Origin: Rhizobium mayense
GTDB taxonomy: Bacteria > Pseudomonadota > Alphaproteobacteria > Rhizobiales > Rhizobiaceae
Length of the DNA: 64,000 nt
NCBI RefSeq assembly: GCF_030272705.1
Contig: NZ_JARFYM010000028.1
Location: 1 to 64,000, forward strand
Direction of reading: 5' to 3'
Part shown: positions 8,809-16,648 of the stretch, piece by piece
How positions within the stretch are numbered: the stretch's first letter is position 1
How the letters are laid out: every line of letters starts with the position of its first letter
The notes under the pieces: model-generated
Databases searched by the model: none
The model's input: the letters and a program-made list of their open reading frames with translations, nothing else
What the model was told of the DNA's origin: nothing
Position numbers and translations under genes: made by a program

Positions 8809-8837
8809 TCAAAACGATGCCTTTAAGGAGACTATTG

Positions 8838-9755
8838 ATGAAGGCCAAACTCGGCATGTCGCCCATCGCCTGGTGGAACGACGACCTTCCTGAGCTCAGC
8901 GACGATGTATCCCTCGAGGAATGCCTGCGCCAGTCGCGCAGCGCTGGTTTCACCGGCATGGAACAGGGGCGGCGCTTCCCCAGCAATCCTGACGAAATGC
9001 TGCCCATCCTGCGCGCCGCCGACGTGACGCTTTGCGGCGGCTGGTTCTCGGGAACGTTGGTCAATGAGGAGCTTGCTGCGAACAAGGACCGCATCGCGCC
9101 GATGATCGCGCTGTTCAAGGCGGTCAATGCGCCTTGCATCGTCTATGGCGAAGTCGGCCGCTCCATTCAGGGCGACCGCTCCAAGCCGCTCGCCACCAAG
9201 CCGCGCCTTTCGGATGACGAGATGAAGGCCTATGCCGGGCGCGTGACCCAATTTGGCGAATGGTGCGCCGAGCAGGGCATGCCGCTCTCCTACCACCATC
9301 ATATGGCCGCGGTCGTGGAAACCGAACCGGAACTCGAAGCCTTCATGCGCAATTCCGGCGAAGGCATTCCGCTCCTGCTCGATGCCGGTCACCTTGCCTT
9401 TGCCGGCGGCGACGTCCTGCGGGCTATCGACAACCACCACGCCCGCATCAACCACGTTCACGTCAAGGATATCCGCAAGCCCGTTATCGATGGGCTGGAT
9501 CGCAGCCGGCAGTCGTTCCTCGACGCTGTGGCGCTCGGTGCGTTCACAGTACCGGGCGACGGCTCGCTCGATTTCGGCGCCATCGTCCAGCGTCTGGCCG
9601 ATTACGGCTATGAAGGATGGTTCGTCGTCGAGGCCGAGCAGGATCCGCGCAAGGCTCCGCCGCAGAAAATGGCTGAGATCGGCCATGCCGAATTGATGCG
9701 CGTCATGACGGCAGCGGGCTATGCGGTGGAAACCGAGGGCTTTCCCAAGGGGTAG
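8838..9755 (+). CDS. iolE: myo-inosose-2 dehydratase
   Basis: A protein of 305 residues in the xylose-isomerase-like TIM-barrel family. It dehydrates 2-keto-myo-inositol to trihydroxycyclohexanedione, the IolD substrate. Recognisable segments are the start KAKLGMSPIAWWNDDLPEL, the metal-site region YHHHMAAVVE near residue 155, LLLDAGHLAFAGGD near 180, and NHVHVKDIR near 205. I chose the ATG at 8838 because AAGGAG lies seven bases upstream; an ATG at 8817 precedes the ribosome-binding site. Confidence 0.96.
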   Translation: MKAKLGMSPIAWWNDDLPELSDDVSLEECLRQSRSAGFTGMEQGRRFPSNPDEMLPILRAADVTLCGGWFSGTLVNEELAANKDRIAPMIALFKAVNAPCIVYGEVGRSIQGDRSKPLATKPRLSDDEMKAYAGRVTQFGEWCAEQGMPLSYHHHMAAVVETEPELEAFMRNSGEGIPLLLDAGHLAFAGGDVLRAIDNHHARINHVHVKDIRKPVIDGLDRSRQSFLDAVALGAFTVPGDGSLDFGAIVQRLADYGYEGWFVVEAEQDPRKAPPQKMAEIGHAELMRVMTAAGYAVETEGFPKG

Positions 9756-9799
9756 AGGGAGCCGAAGGCCTCTCCTCAAGCAACGAAGGACAAACACCA

Positions 9800-10597
9800 A
9801 TGCCAAATCTCAAGGTCAGGCCTGATGGCTCCCATGGTCGCGTCACCCATGTCACGCCCGAAAGCGCCGGGTGGACCTATGTCGGATTCGACCTTCATCG
9901 CCTGAAGCCGGGCGAGACGGCTTCGGCGGAAACCGTCGATCGTGAGGTCTGCCTGGTCTGGGTCAGCGGCAAGGGACGCGCCAAGGCAGGCGCGAAGGAT
10001 TTCGGCTCGCTCGGCGAGCGCATGACCCCTTTTGAGGGCGCGCCCCACGCGCTCTATGTTCCAGCAGGGTCGAACTGGTCGGTGACCGCGGAGACCGAGT
10101 TGGAACTGGCCGTCTGCTCGGCACCGGGCGGCGGCTCCTATGAAGCCCGCGCCATCCCGCCGGGCACCCATCCGGCGCTGACGCGCGGCAAGGGCACCAA
10201 TGTCCGCTACGTCAACAACATCATGCCGGAAGACGATGGCGCGGCGCATTCCTTGCTGGTGGTCGAAGTCATCACGCCGGGCGGCCATACGTCGTCCTAC
10301 CCGCCGCACAAGCACGATCGGGACAATTTGCCGAACGAGAGCTTTCTGGAGGAGACCTACTACCATCGCCTGAACCCGCGGCAGGGCTTCGGCTTCCAGC
10401 GGGTCTATACGGATGATCGCTCGCTGGACGAAGTCATGGTGCTGGAGGACGGCGACGTGACGCTGGTGCCGAAAGGATACCATCCCTGTGCTGCCTGCCA
10501 TGGCTACGACCTCTACTATCTCAACGTCATGGCCGGTCCGAAACGCACCTGGAAGTTCTACAACGCGCCCGAGCATGAATGGCTTCTCAAGGCCTGA
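9800..10597 (+). CDS. iolB: 5-deoxy-glucuronate isomerase
   Basis: A protein of 265 residues, a double-cupin isomerase that converts 5-deoxy-D-glucuronate to 5-dehydro-2-deoxy-D-gluconate, the IolC substrate. The metal-binding cupin histidines are seen in SSYPPHKHDRDNLPNES near residue 170, and GYHPCAACHGYDLYYLNVMAGP near 230 is characteristic. It is the last gene of the iolCDEB run, 44 bases after iolE, and is followed by a terminator-like hairpin. iolA, iolJ and an inositol transporter are not in the window and must be elsewhere. Confidence 0.96.
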   Translation: MPNLKVRPDGSHGRVTHVTPESAGWTYVGFDLHRLKPGETASAETVDREVCLVWVSGKGRAKAGAKDFGSLGERMTPFEGAPHALYVPAGSNWSVTAETELELAVCSAPGGGSYEARAIPPGTHPALTRGKGTNVRYVNNIMPEDDGAAHSLLVVEVITPGGHTSSYPPHKHDRDNLPNESFLEETYYHRLNPRQGFGFQRVYTDDRSLDEVMVLEDGDVTLVPKGYHPCAACHGYDLYYLNVMAGPKRTWKFYNAPEHEWLLKA

Positions 10598-10612
10598 TTG
10601 CGGCTGAACGGT

Positions 10613-10641
10613 AAAGGCCGCGCCTCAAGGACGCGGCCTTT
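10613..10641 (+). terminator. Terminator-like hairpin after iolB
   Basis: AAAGGCCGCG (10613-10622) pairs perfectly with CGCGGCCTTT (10632-10641) around a nine-base loop. The T-run is only three bases, but the A-stretch in the arm makes it usable from both sides, ending iolB and the convergent MATE gene. Confidence 0.7.
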
Positions 10642-10666
10642 ATGCTCATGCCGACAACAGACCGTA

Positions 10667-12013
10667 TCACCAACCGCGATCCCTGGCGTTGCGCGACAAT
10701 ACCAGCCAAGCGAGCACGAACATTCCCGCCTCCGCGAATACCGGTACCATCCAAATGCCGGTTTCACCGAACATGAAGGGCAGCAGGAATGTCAGCGGCA
10801 GCGTGAAGAAATAAGGCCGTGCTAGGCCGAAAATGGCGCCCCGCTTCGCATCGCCGATCGACTGGAAATAGGAGGACAGCACGATCATCTGTCCGAAGAG
10901 GAAATAGGCGCCGACCGTCCACGGCAATATCCGTCCGACCTCTGCAATGATGATGGAATCGCCGACAAAAACGCCACCCAGCCTGCCCGCGAACATTTCG
11001 ACGACCAGCTCTACCACAGTGCAATAGACCAGCGCCGATACCATCGCGATCTGCAGGCTTCGGCCGACACGGGCGGGAAGTGCCGCGCCGTGATTATGGC
11101 CGGCTATCGTCTGCAGGGCGATGCTGAGACCGAGCAGCGGCAGATACGCGAAGGTCATCACCCGGGTGATAATTCCGTAAGCGCCGACGGTCGCGACATA
11201 GTCTCCCTGGTGCCAGATCGACAGGTTGAAGAGGATCGATGCCGAACTCAGGGATATGCCGATGAAACCCAGGCTCATCGGCGCACCGAAAGCGACGATC
11301 CCACGCCATTCAGCCATCGGAAATGATATTGACGGCCTGAGTGCACCGGGTCGCCGCGAGCGATAGAACAGGACGATCGCCAGGCAAATGAATTGCGCCG
11401 CGATCGAACCGGCGGCCGAGCCGATGGCGCCCCAATGCATCACCGCCATCAGGAGCCAGTTGGCGATGATGTTGAGGAGTGTCGAAGCAAGCGTTACCAG
11501 CGTCATGAAGCCGATCTTGCCCTCACAACGCAGGGCGTCGATATGCACCGACAAGAGAAAGCTCACTGGTGCGAAACCGACCATGACCCCCATGAAAACA
11601 GCGGCATTGCCGGCAACGGCGGCGTTTCCTGCCGCACTTGCGGCGATGACTTGCCGCCCAACTGTCCAGTAGACGGCGTTGACCAGGATCACCACCGCCA
11701 GGGCCAGGCCATGGGCGGCGCTGAAGACCTGCCTTGCGCCGGCCCGATCTCCCGCCCCCAGACGCCGCGCCAGGATGCTCGCCATACCGTTGGAGACCAG
11801 GGATTGCAGCGCGACCAGCAGCATCAGCGCCGGAAAAATGAGGCTGACTGCCGAGAGAGCATCGGCACCCACATAAATGCCGAGGAAATAAGCATCGACC
11901 ACGGCAAAGAGGCCGTTGATCGTCGTGATCATAATGATCGGCGCGGCCGTGCGGGCAAAGACGCCCGGCAGCCAGCCGCTCAGGAACATGTTGCTTTCGG
12001 AATGATTCGTCAT
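10667..12013 (-). CDS. MATE-family multidrug/cation antiporter
   Basis: A protein of about 448 residues with roughly twelve hydrophobic segments in two homologous halves, each with an extended loop after the first helix, as in MatE exporters. It begins with APIIMITTINGLFAVVDAYFLG, the typical first-helix pattern, and contains the repeated theme ASILARRLGAGD. It probably expels cationic or planar compounds using a sodium or proton gradient; substrates cannot be told. A longer frame starts at a GTG at 12040; I prefer the ATG at 12013, although neither has a strong ribosome-binding site. Confidence 0.87.
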   Translation of the reverse strand: MTNHSESNMFLSGWLPGVFARTAAPIIMITTINGLFAVVDAYFLGIYVGADALSAVSLIFPALMLLVALQSLVSNGMASILARRLGAGDRAGARQVFSAAHGLALAVVILVNAVYWTVGRQVIAASAAGNAAVAGNAAVFMGVMVGFAPVSFLLSVHIDALRCEGKIGFMTLVTLASTLLNIIANWLLMAVMHWGAIGSAAGSIAAQFICLAIVLFYRSRRPGALRPSISFPMAEWRGIVAFGAPMSLGFIGISLSSASILFNLSIWHQGDYVATVGAYGIITRVMTFAYLPLLGLSIALQTIAGHNHGAALPARVGRSLQIAMVSALVYCTVVELVVEMFAGRLGGVFVGDSIIIAEVGRILPWTVGAYFLFGQMIVLSSYFQSIGDAKRGAIFGLARPYFFTLPLTFLLPFMFGETGIWMVPVFAEAGMFVLAWLVLSRNARDRGW

Positions 12014-12082
12014 CGAAAAAATCCAGGCAGCGTCGCGCACCGCCAGATGACGGCTGCGATCGATTGATGAAAGGATGAATGC

Positions 12083-12520
12083 TTAGATGTCCAACACCAG
12101 ATGCGGCACGCCGTCGGAGGTCTTGCGCGGCGAAATGCCGTTGACGTCGATCTGGGCGTTGATGCGCTGGCGGAAGGCCGAGAAGCTCTCAAAGGTCACC
12201 ACATCCACCGGATCGTCGAAATGGATGGTGATCCTGTAAAGCCCACCGGACTGCTCCGAAAGCGCCAGCACCCTGCCGGTGAACGGCTGGTTCAGGTAGC
12301 GGCCGCGAACTGCATTCCCGACGACAGCCGGCGCGATGGGCATTGCATTCGGTTTTGCCGCAAGTGCCGCCAGCGTATTCCAGTCGCGCAGCCCGTATTG
12401 CTTGGCGACCAGTTCCAAGGCGGCGCTGTGAGCCATATCGCCACCGCGCGCGGCTATAGCCTGCCGTAGGCGTTTGGCCTGCTCTTTCAATTCATCAATA
12501 GACGGATAGATCGTCGTCAC
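12083..12520 (-). CDS. Small glyoxalase-superfamily protein (N-terminal helical domain)
   Basis: A protein of 145 residues. Its first 55 residues (IDELKEQAKRLRQAIAARGG, then MAHSAALELVAKQYGLRDWNTLAA) match a domain that I know from proteins annotated as glyoxalase superfamily (Pfam Glyoxalase_8 type), where the H-S-x-A-L-E-x-V-A pattern and RDWNTL are conserved. The remainder is a beta-rich segment with no metal-ligand pattern that I can identify. No function is known to me. It lies 69 bases downstream of the MATE start and could share its promoter. Confidence 0.7.
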   Translation of the reverse strand: MTTIYPSIDELKEQAKRLRQAIAARGGDMAHSAALELVAKQYGLRDWNTLAALAAKPNAMPIAPAVVGNAVRGRYLNQPFTGRVLALSEQSGGLYRITIHFDDPVDVVTFESFSAFRQRINAQIDVNGISPRKTSDGVPHLVLDI

Positions 12521-12785
12521 GGAGTCAGCCTCTCAAAAGGCATGCGTTTACGACTGCAGATCGGAGCTCGCGTTACCGCCAGTCAGCATGCGCCAGATGG
12601 CTGTGACAATATTCGCGAGGGCTTCACCGTGGATCTTCATCCGCGAGCGGCCGGTGCCCCGAACCGGATTTTCGTATGATCGAAGCCAAGGCCGATGTCA
12701 AGACAAGGCGACGGGCCTACAGCAGGCGACGCCGTGCAGGTCCAGGCGTGGAGGGGCAATGCGATTTGCGCGCCTTTCCATCTCT

Positions 12786-13232
12786 TCAAGCGACAAGATG
12801 GCGCTCAATTTGATCGACAGGAAAATTCGTCAGATCCTTGGCGATCTCGGCCACGATGACGGCCTGCGAATGAGCCCTGAGATGAGGCCGCAGAACGCCA
12901 AGCGCGCGCGGCGGCGCCACAAGGATGAGGCGGTCGATGCCCTTCGCCTGCACCAGCGCGTCGACCTTCGCTGCAACACCCTTCAAAAACTCCACCGCTG
13001 CCTGTTCATGCCATTCCGTTTCTTCCACGGCGCTGCCTGCGAACCCGTCGGCCTGGTGTGTACGCCCCGGCTTGTCTGCGCCGAGTTCTCGATCTGGTGC
13101 ATGCGGCTGCTCCATGGTTTCGCAGGTTCGCAAATCCGGATGCGGGCCGCCATTCGAACTCTTCAGGATCAGCGCCTTGGCGCCGTCGCAAACCACAACC
13201 CAGGTCCCCCGCGAAATTTTGATATCGATCAT
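12786..13232 (-). CDS. Host-attachment-type protein (baeRF12-like)
   Basis: A protein of 148 residues that starts with the conserved pattern RGTWVVVCDGAKALIL, with a middle loop rich in charged and Gly residues, and the end motif LILVAPPRALGVLRPHL. This family, called host attachment protein after an Agrobacterium plant-attachment gene, is structurally related to the archaeal release-factor-like (baeRF/eRF1) fold; its biochemical role is uncertain. I selected the ATG at 13232, which begins the conserved domain; longer in-frame starts at 13253 and 13292 add unrelated residues. Confidence 0.8.
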   Translation of the reverse strand: MIDIKISRGTWVVVCDGAKALILKSSNGGPHPDLRTCETMEQPHAPDRELGADKPGRTHQADGFAGSAVEETEWHEQAAVEFLKGVAAKVDALVQAKGIDRLILVAPPRALGVLRPHLRAHSQAVIVAEIAKDLTNFPVDQIERHLVA

Positions 13233-13464
13233 CGTCCCGTCCTCATTCTGCATGTCTCGGCAAAAAACCGCCGACAAAAGAGAACGTCTCATGACGCGAA
13301 GGGTTCAAAAACTGCATGTCTGGCGCGCGATATATCACCCAAACGGGTGAAAAACGCCCGATTCGTTAAAATTCGATCGGCGGAGTTGACGCTTATGCAA
13401 AATCTCCGTGCAAGGTTCATGCTGTAACCGAGATGAATTCGGCAGCCTCAAACGGGGAATGACA

Positions 13465-13857
13465 ATGCTTCGCGCAACGCATCTGGCGAAAGTCAAATCC
13501 GAAGTCTACGAGCACAGGTGGGAACGATTTTTCGTTCAACGGCCGGCCCGCCTCATTGCCGTGCGCCCATGCCTGACGGGCATTTCGGTGCGTAGCGCCG
13601 AGATCGTCGACATCTCGCAGGGCGGCGCCAGTTTCGTGGTCGGCACGACTGTGGGCCTGCCGACACATTACTATCTGAACATCCTCGGCCTTGCCTATCG
13701 CATCGGCTGCGCCGAGATCAATCGCATGGACAATCGCGTCAACGTTCGCTTCATCAACCTGATCGAGCCGGAAACGTTGAGACGCGTCGTGCGCGCCGAT
13801 TTCATGATCGGCAACGCCGAGGCGCTTGCAGCGCGCGGCAAGCGCCAATCGGCATGA
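13465..13857 (+). CDS. PilZ-domain protein
   Basis: A protein of 130 residues consisting of one PilZ domain, which usually binds cyclic di-GMP. The second part of the binding signature, D-x-S-x-x-G, is present as VDISQGGASF near residue 50. The first part, RxxxR, is not in its usual form: the region reads RFFVQRPARL, so nucleotide binding may be weakened. It has no output domain and would act through a partner. The ATG at 13465 has GGGGA seven bases upstream; an ATG two codons earlier lies too close to it. Confidence 0.8.
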   Translation: MLRATHLAKVKSEVYEHRWERFFVQRPARLIAVRPCLTGISVRSAEIVDISQGGASFVVGTTVGLPTHYYLNILGLAYRIGCAEINRMDNRVNVRFINLIEPETLRRVVRADFMIGNAEALAARGKRQSA

Positions 13858-13906
13858 ATTCGGCGGCGTTTGACCCGAAGCGCACAAACAATCTTGATAG
13901 CCGTGC

Positions 13907-14227
13907 TTAAGATGAAGCTGCGGCGAGAGCGATCAAGGTGATGAAGACGCTCAATGGCGCAAGGTGTGAATACTCGCGGTGGCGTAGAACAGTGAATAGC
14001 GCAGCCGCAATGATGACCGCCCCAAGCGCCATGCCGATAATGCGGCTGACAGGAAGCGCGATCAGGACGGCGCTCAATATCTCCAGGCCACCGGTGAAAA
14101 TGCCCCACCAAAGCGGGTAACCCCATCGAGCGAAATCGCCTTGCGTCCGGGACGCGCCGATCGCGTTGACAAGGCCCGCGCCAGAGAATGCGACAACCAA
14201 GAACCAGATTGAAAGAGCCTGAACCAT
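13907..14227 (-). CDS. DoxX-like small membrane protein
   Basis: A protein of 106 residues with four predicted membrane helices (starting ALSIWFLVVAFSGAGLVNAI, then GIFTGGLEILSAVLIAL, GMALGAVIIAAALFTVL, SVFITLIALAA), the layout of the DoxX-like family. Function of these proteins is mostly unknown; some are tied to redox or efflux processes. The start at 14227 follows the DUF4267 stop by one base, so the two are translated as a unit under the divergent TetR-type regulator. Confidence 0.75.
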   Translation of the reverse strand: MVQALSIWFLVVAFSGAGLVNAIGASRTQGDFARWGYPLWWGIFTGGLEILSAVLIALPVSRIIGMALGAVIIAAALFTVLRHREYSHLAPLSVFITLIALAAASS

Positions 14228-14228
14228 C

Positions 14229-14612
14229 TCAGTGCGCACCGATTATCATGGGGATGGCAGCCAGGACCATGATCGCCGCCGTGAGGCCGTGAATGCCGAA
14301 GGCGCTCTTGGTGGAGCCTTTCGCTGCGAGAATGAGCAGCATGTCGCCGACAGGGATGATCGCTTCGACCAGGAGGACGATGCCGATCTCCCGCTGAGTA
14401 CCCCACACCATAAACGCAAGTACGAGTAACCCCGCTACGACGTCGCGAACCCCCTTGAGGCGAAGCCACCAAGGGATATTTGGGCCATCTTCAGGAAGCG
14501 GCAGGCCAAAGCTGCGCGTTGTGGTCGTTGGGCTTGCGACATAGCTGGTGCCGATTGCGATAATCGCGAGGGCCACAAGCAAACCGATCCCGTTAACAAG
14601 CCAGTACATCAT
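14229..14612 (-). CDS. DUF4267 membrane protein
   Basis: A protein of 127 residues with four membrane helices. The pattern GTSYVASPTTTTRSFGLPLPE then WWLRLKGVRDVVAGLLVLA is typical of DUF4267 proteins, which are commonly found next to TetR-family regulators and DoxX-like proteins. The molecular role is not known. It is the first gene of a two-gene operon facing away from the TetR gene, with operator-like repeats in the 112-base divergent gap. Confidence 0.85.
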   Translation of the reverse strand: MMYWLVNGIGLLVALAIIAIGTSYVASPTTTTRSFGLPLPEDGPNIPWWLRLKGVRDVVAGLLVLAFMVWGTQREIGIVLLVEAIIPVGDMLLILAAKGSTKSAFGIHGLTAAIMVLAAIPMIIGAH

Positions 14613-14660
14613 GTAATTCTCCTAGCCATGATACATAATCTATCGTCGCTAGCTTATATC

Positions 14661-14689
14661 TAGCATTGCTAGGTAGTCAAGCATTGCTA
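14661..14689. promoter_or_regulatory. Putative TetR operator: two AGCATTGCTA repeats
   Basis: AGCATTGCTA occurs at 14662-14671 and again at 14680-14689, 18 bases apart. The first is part of the inverted repeat TAGCA-T-TGCTA (14661-14671). They lie between the divergently oriented DUF4267 and TetR genes, where an autoregulatory operator is expected, and would allow two dimers to bind side by side. Confidence 0.65.
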
Positions 14690-14724
14690 TAAGTCTGTTG
14701 CCTTGTGGGCATGGAGATTTTGGA

Positions 14725-15312
14725 ATGAGTATCGCAGACCGAAAAAGTCGAGAACGGGCCGAACGCGAAGATCGCATCATCGCTGCAGCACGTGTAATCG
14801 CGGAAAGCGAAGGGTGGGATGCCGTTACGATCCGCCGCCTGGCTAAAGAAATCGAATATAGCCAGCCTGTCCTCTACTCGCATTTCGTCAACAGAGATGC
14901 CATCGTTGCAGCAGTTGCGGTCGAAGGCTTCAACGAGCTCGCAACCGTTCTTCGGGCAGCGGTAGACGGGGCGAAGGGACGCCGAGACGCCCTCATGGAT
15001 GTTGCCATGGGCTATTTTACCTTCGCGTTAAATCACCCGGCACTCTACGAAGCCATGTTCATCCTGCCGACCCAATTGAGGTTCGCCGAAGCTGAAACGA
15101 GATCGGAACTTCGAGCCGGTTTCGAAGCAATCGCGGCCGCGGTGTCTCCGTTCTGCGCTGATGTGGAGATCGTAACCGAGACTTTCTGGGCAGCCCTTCA
15201 TGGGCTTGCTGAGCTCGAACGTTCGGGCCGCGTTAGACCCGGCATGCGTGACAAACGTATCGCGCTTGTTGTTCAGGCGATCGTGGATGCGGGAAATGCC
15301 GGGCCTACCTAA
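14725..15312 (+). CDS. TetR/AcrR-family repressor
   Basis: A protein of 195 residues. Residues about 10-60 form the TetR helix-turn-helix (RIIAAARVIAESEGWDAVTI, then RRLAKEIEYSQPVLYSHF). The C-terminal part (FTFALNHPALYEAMF, FWAALHGLAEL) matches the TetR_C_33/WHG-type ligand domain. It likely represses itself and the divergent DUF4267/DoxX genes through the repeats at 14661-14689. The start at 14725 fits the family N-terminus. Confidence 0.9.
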   Translation: MSIADRKSRERAEREDRIIAAARVIAESEGWDAVTIRRLAKEIEYSQPVLYSHFVNRDAIVAAVAVEGFNELATVLRAAVDGAKGRRDALMDVAMGYFTFALNHPALYEAMFILPTQLRFAEAETRSELRAGFEAIAAAVSPFCADVEIVTETFWAALHGLAELERSGRVRPGMRDKRIALVVQAIVDAGNAGPT

Positions 15313-15441
15313 GGCTCATGTCATTCGGTCGAATGACCGCCAATAGCGCAATCCGGAAGCAGAGTTTTTCCGCTCTTGCAACCACCCGCCAAGGGCCTAT
15401 TGTGCTGCGCCTTGCAACTGTATTCGGGAAACAAAGCCAGC

Positions 15442-16554
15442 ATGTCCGCCTTCTCGCGCTTCACGCCGCTGATCAGCGCCCTGCCCTCCACCGTGCCCTT
15501 CGTCGGCCCGGAAGCCCTTGAACGCCAGCGCGGATTGACTGTCCGGGCACGCATCGGCGCCAATGAAAACGGCTTCGGCCCCGCCCCCTCCGTCATCGAG
15601 ACCATGCGCGAGCAGGCCGGCGATATCTGGATGTATAACGACCCGGAAAATTTCGCGCTGAAAGAGGCGCTCGCCGCCCATCTCGGTGTCAAGCCCGCGA
15701 ATATCGCCGTCGGCGAAGGCATCGACAGCCTGCTCGGCCTGATCGTGCGCATGGTCGTCGAGCCGGAAGCACCCGTTGTCACCTCGCTCGGCGGCTACCC
15801 GACATTCAATTTCCACGTCGCCGGCTTCGGCGGACGATTGGTGACGGTACCCTATGTCGACGATAGCGAGGATCTCGACGGCCTGCTGGAGGCGGTAAAA
15901 CGCGAGAATGCGCCGCTGGTCTATTTCGCCAACCCCGATAATCCGATGGGGAGCTGGTGGGATGCCGACAGGATCGTCGCCTTTGCCCGCGCTCTGCCGG
16001 AGAGCTGCCTGCTCGTTCTCGACGAGGCCTATAGCGAGACTGGGCCAGCCAGTTCGTTGCCCGATATCTCTGCGCTGATCGACCTGCCGCACGTCCTGCG
16101 CACCCGCACCTTCTCCAAGGCTTACGGCCTCGCCGGCGCTCGTGTCGGTTACGCCATCGGCGTGCCAGAAACGGTGCTCGCTTTCGACAAAATCCGCAAT
16201 CATTTCGGCATGAACCGGCTGGCGACGGCCGCCGCACTCGCGGCGCTGAAGGATCAGGCCTACCTCGCCGAAGTCGTCGGCAAGATTCACGCTGCCCGCG
16301 ACAACATCGGCATGATCGCCCGTGACAACGGGCTTTCGCCGCTTGCCTCCGCTACCAATTTCGTCGCCGTCGATTGCGGCCGCGACGGTGTCTACGCACG
16401 CGCCATCGTCGATGGCCTGATCCAGCATGGCGTCTTCATCCGCATGCCGGGCGTGGCGCCGCTCAACCGCTGCATCCGCATCAGCGTCGGCCCGGAACGC
16501 GATCTCGATCTTCTGGCCGAAGCACTGCCGAAAGTGTTGAAGGCCATCGGCTGA
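15442..16554 (+). CDS. Histidinol-phosphate-aminotransferase-like PLP enzyme
   Basis: A fold-type I aminotransferase of 370 residues. It has the substrate loop GANENGFGPAP near residue 40, YNDPENFALKEALAAHLGV near 70, the NPDNPMG motif near 160, the cofactor Asp in LVLDEAYSE near 195, and the PLP-binding Lys in TRTFSKAYGLAGARVGY near 225. This is the HisC/Cobalamin-CobD branch; in rhizobia several HisC paralogues exist, so it could act on aromatic amino acids rather than in histidine synthesis. It stands alone, without his genes nearby. A longer frame to 15376 has no supporting features. Confidence 0.85.
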   Translation: MSAFSRFTPLISALPSTVPFVGPEALERQRGLTVRARIGANENGFGPAPSVIETMREQAGDIWMYNDPENFALKEALAAHLGVKPANIAVGEGIDSLLGLIVRMVVEPEAPVVTSLGGYPTFNFHVAGFGGRLVTVPYVDDSEDLDGLLEAVKRENAPLVYFANPDNPMGSWWDADRIVAFARALPESCLLVLDEAYSETGPASSLPDISALIDLPHVLRTRTFSKAYGLAGARVGYAIGVPETVLAFDKIRNHFGMNRLATAAALAALKDQAYLAEVVGKIHAARDNIGMIARDNGLSPLASATNFVAVDCGRDGVYARAIVDGLIQHGVFIRMPGVAPLNRCIRISVGPERDLDLLAEALPKVLKAIG

Positions 16555-16648
16555 GTGCAGAGCGTTTAAAAATCTGCAATTTCTGCCGCCGGCACAGCAA
16601 TTGGCAGCACTTTCGGAGGCCGTACCTGCGTCGATTTGTTTTTGATAA

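Noticed and set aside
12588..13427. Plus-strand frame of 279 codons
   Set aside because: It is antisense to the host-attachment-type gene, whose product has recognisable motifs.
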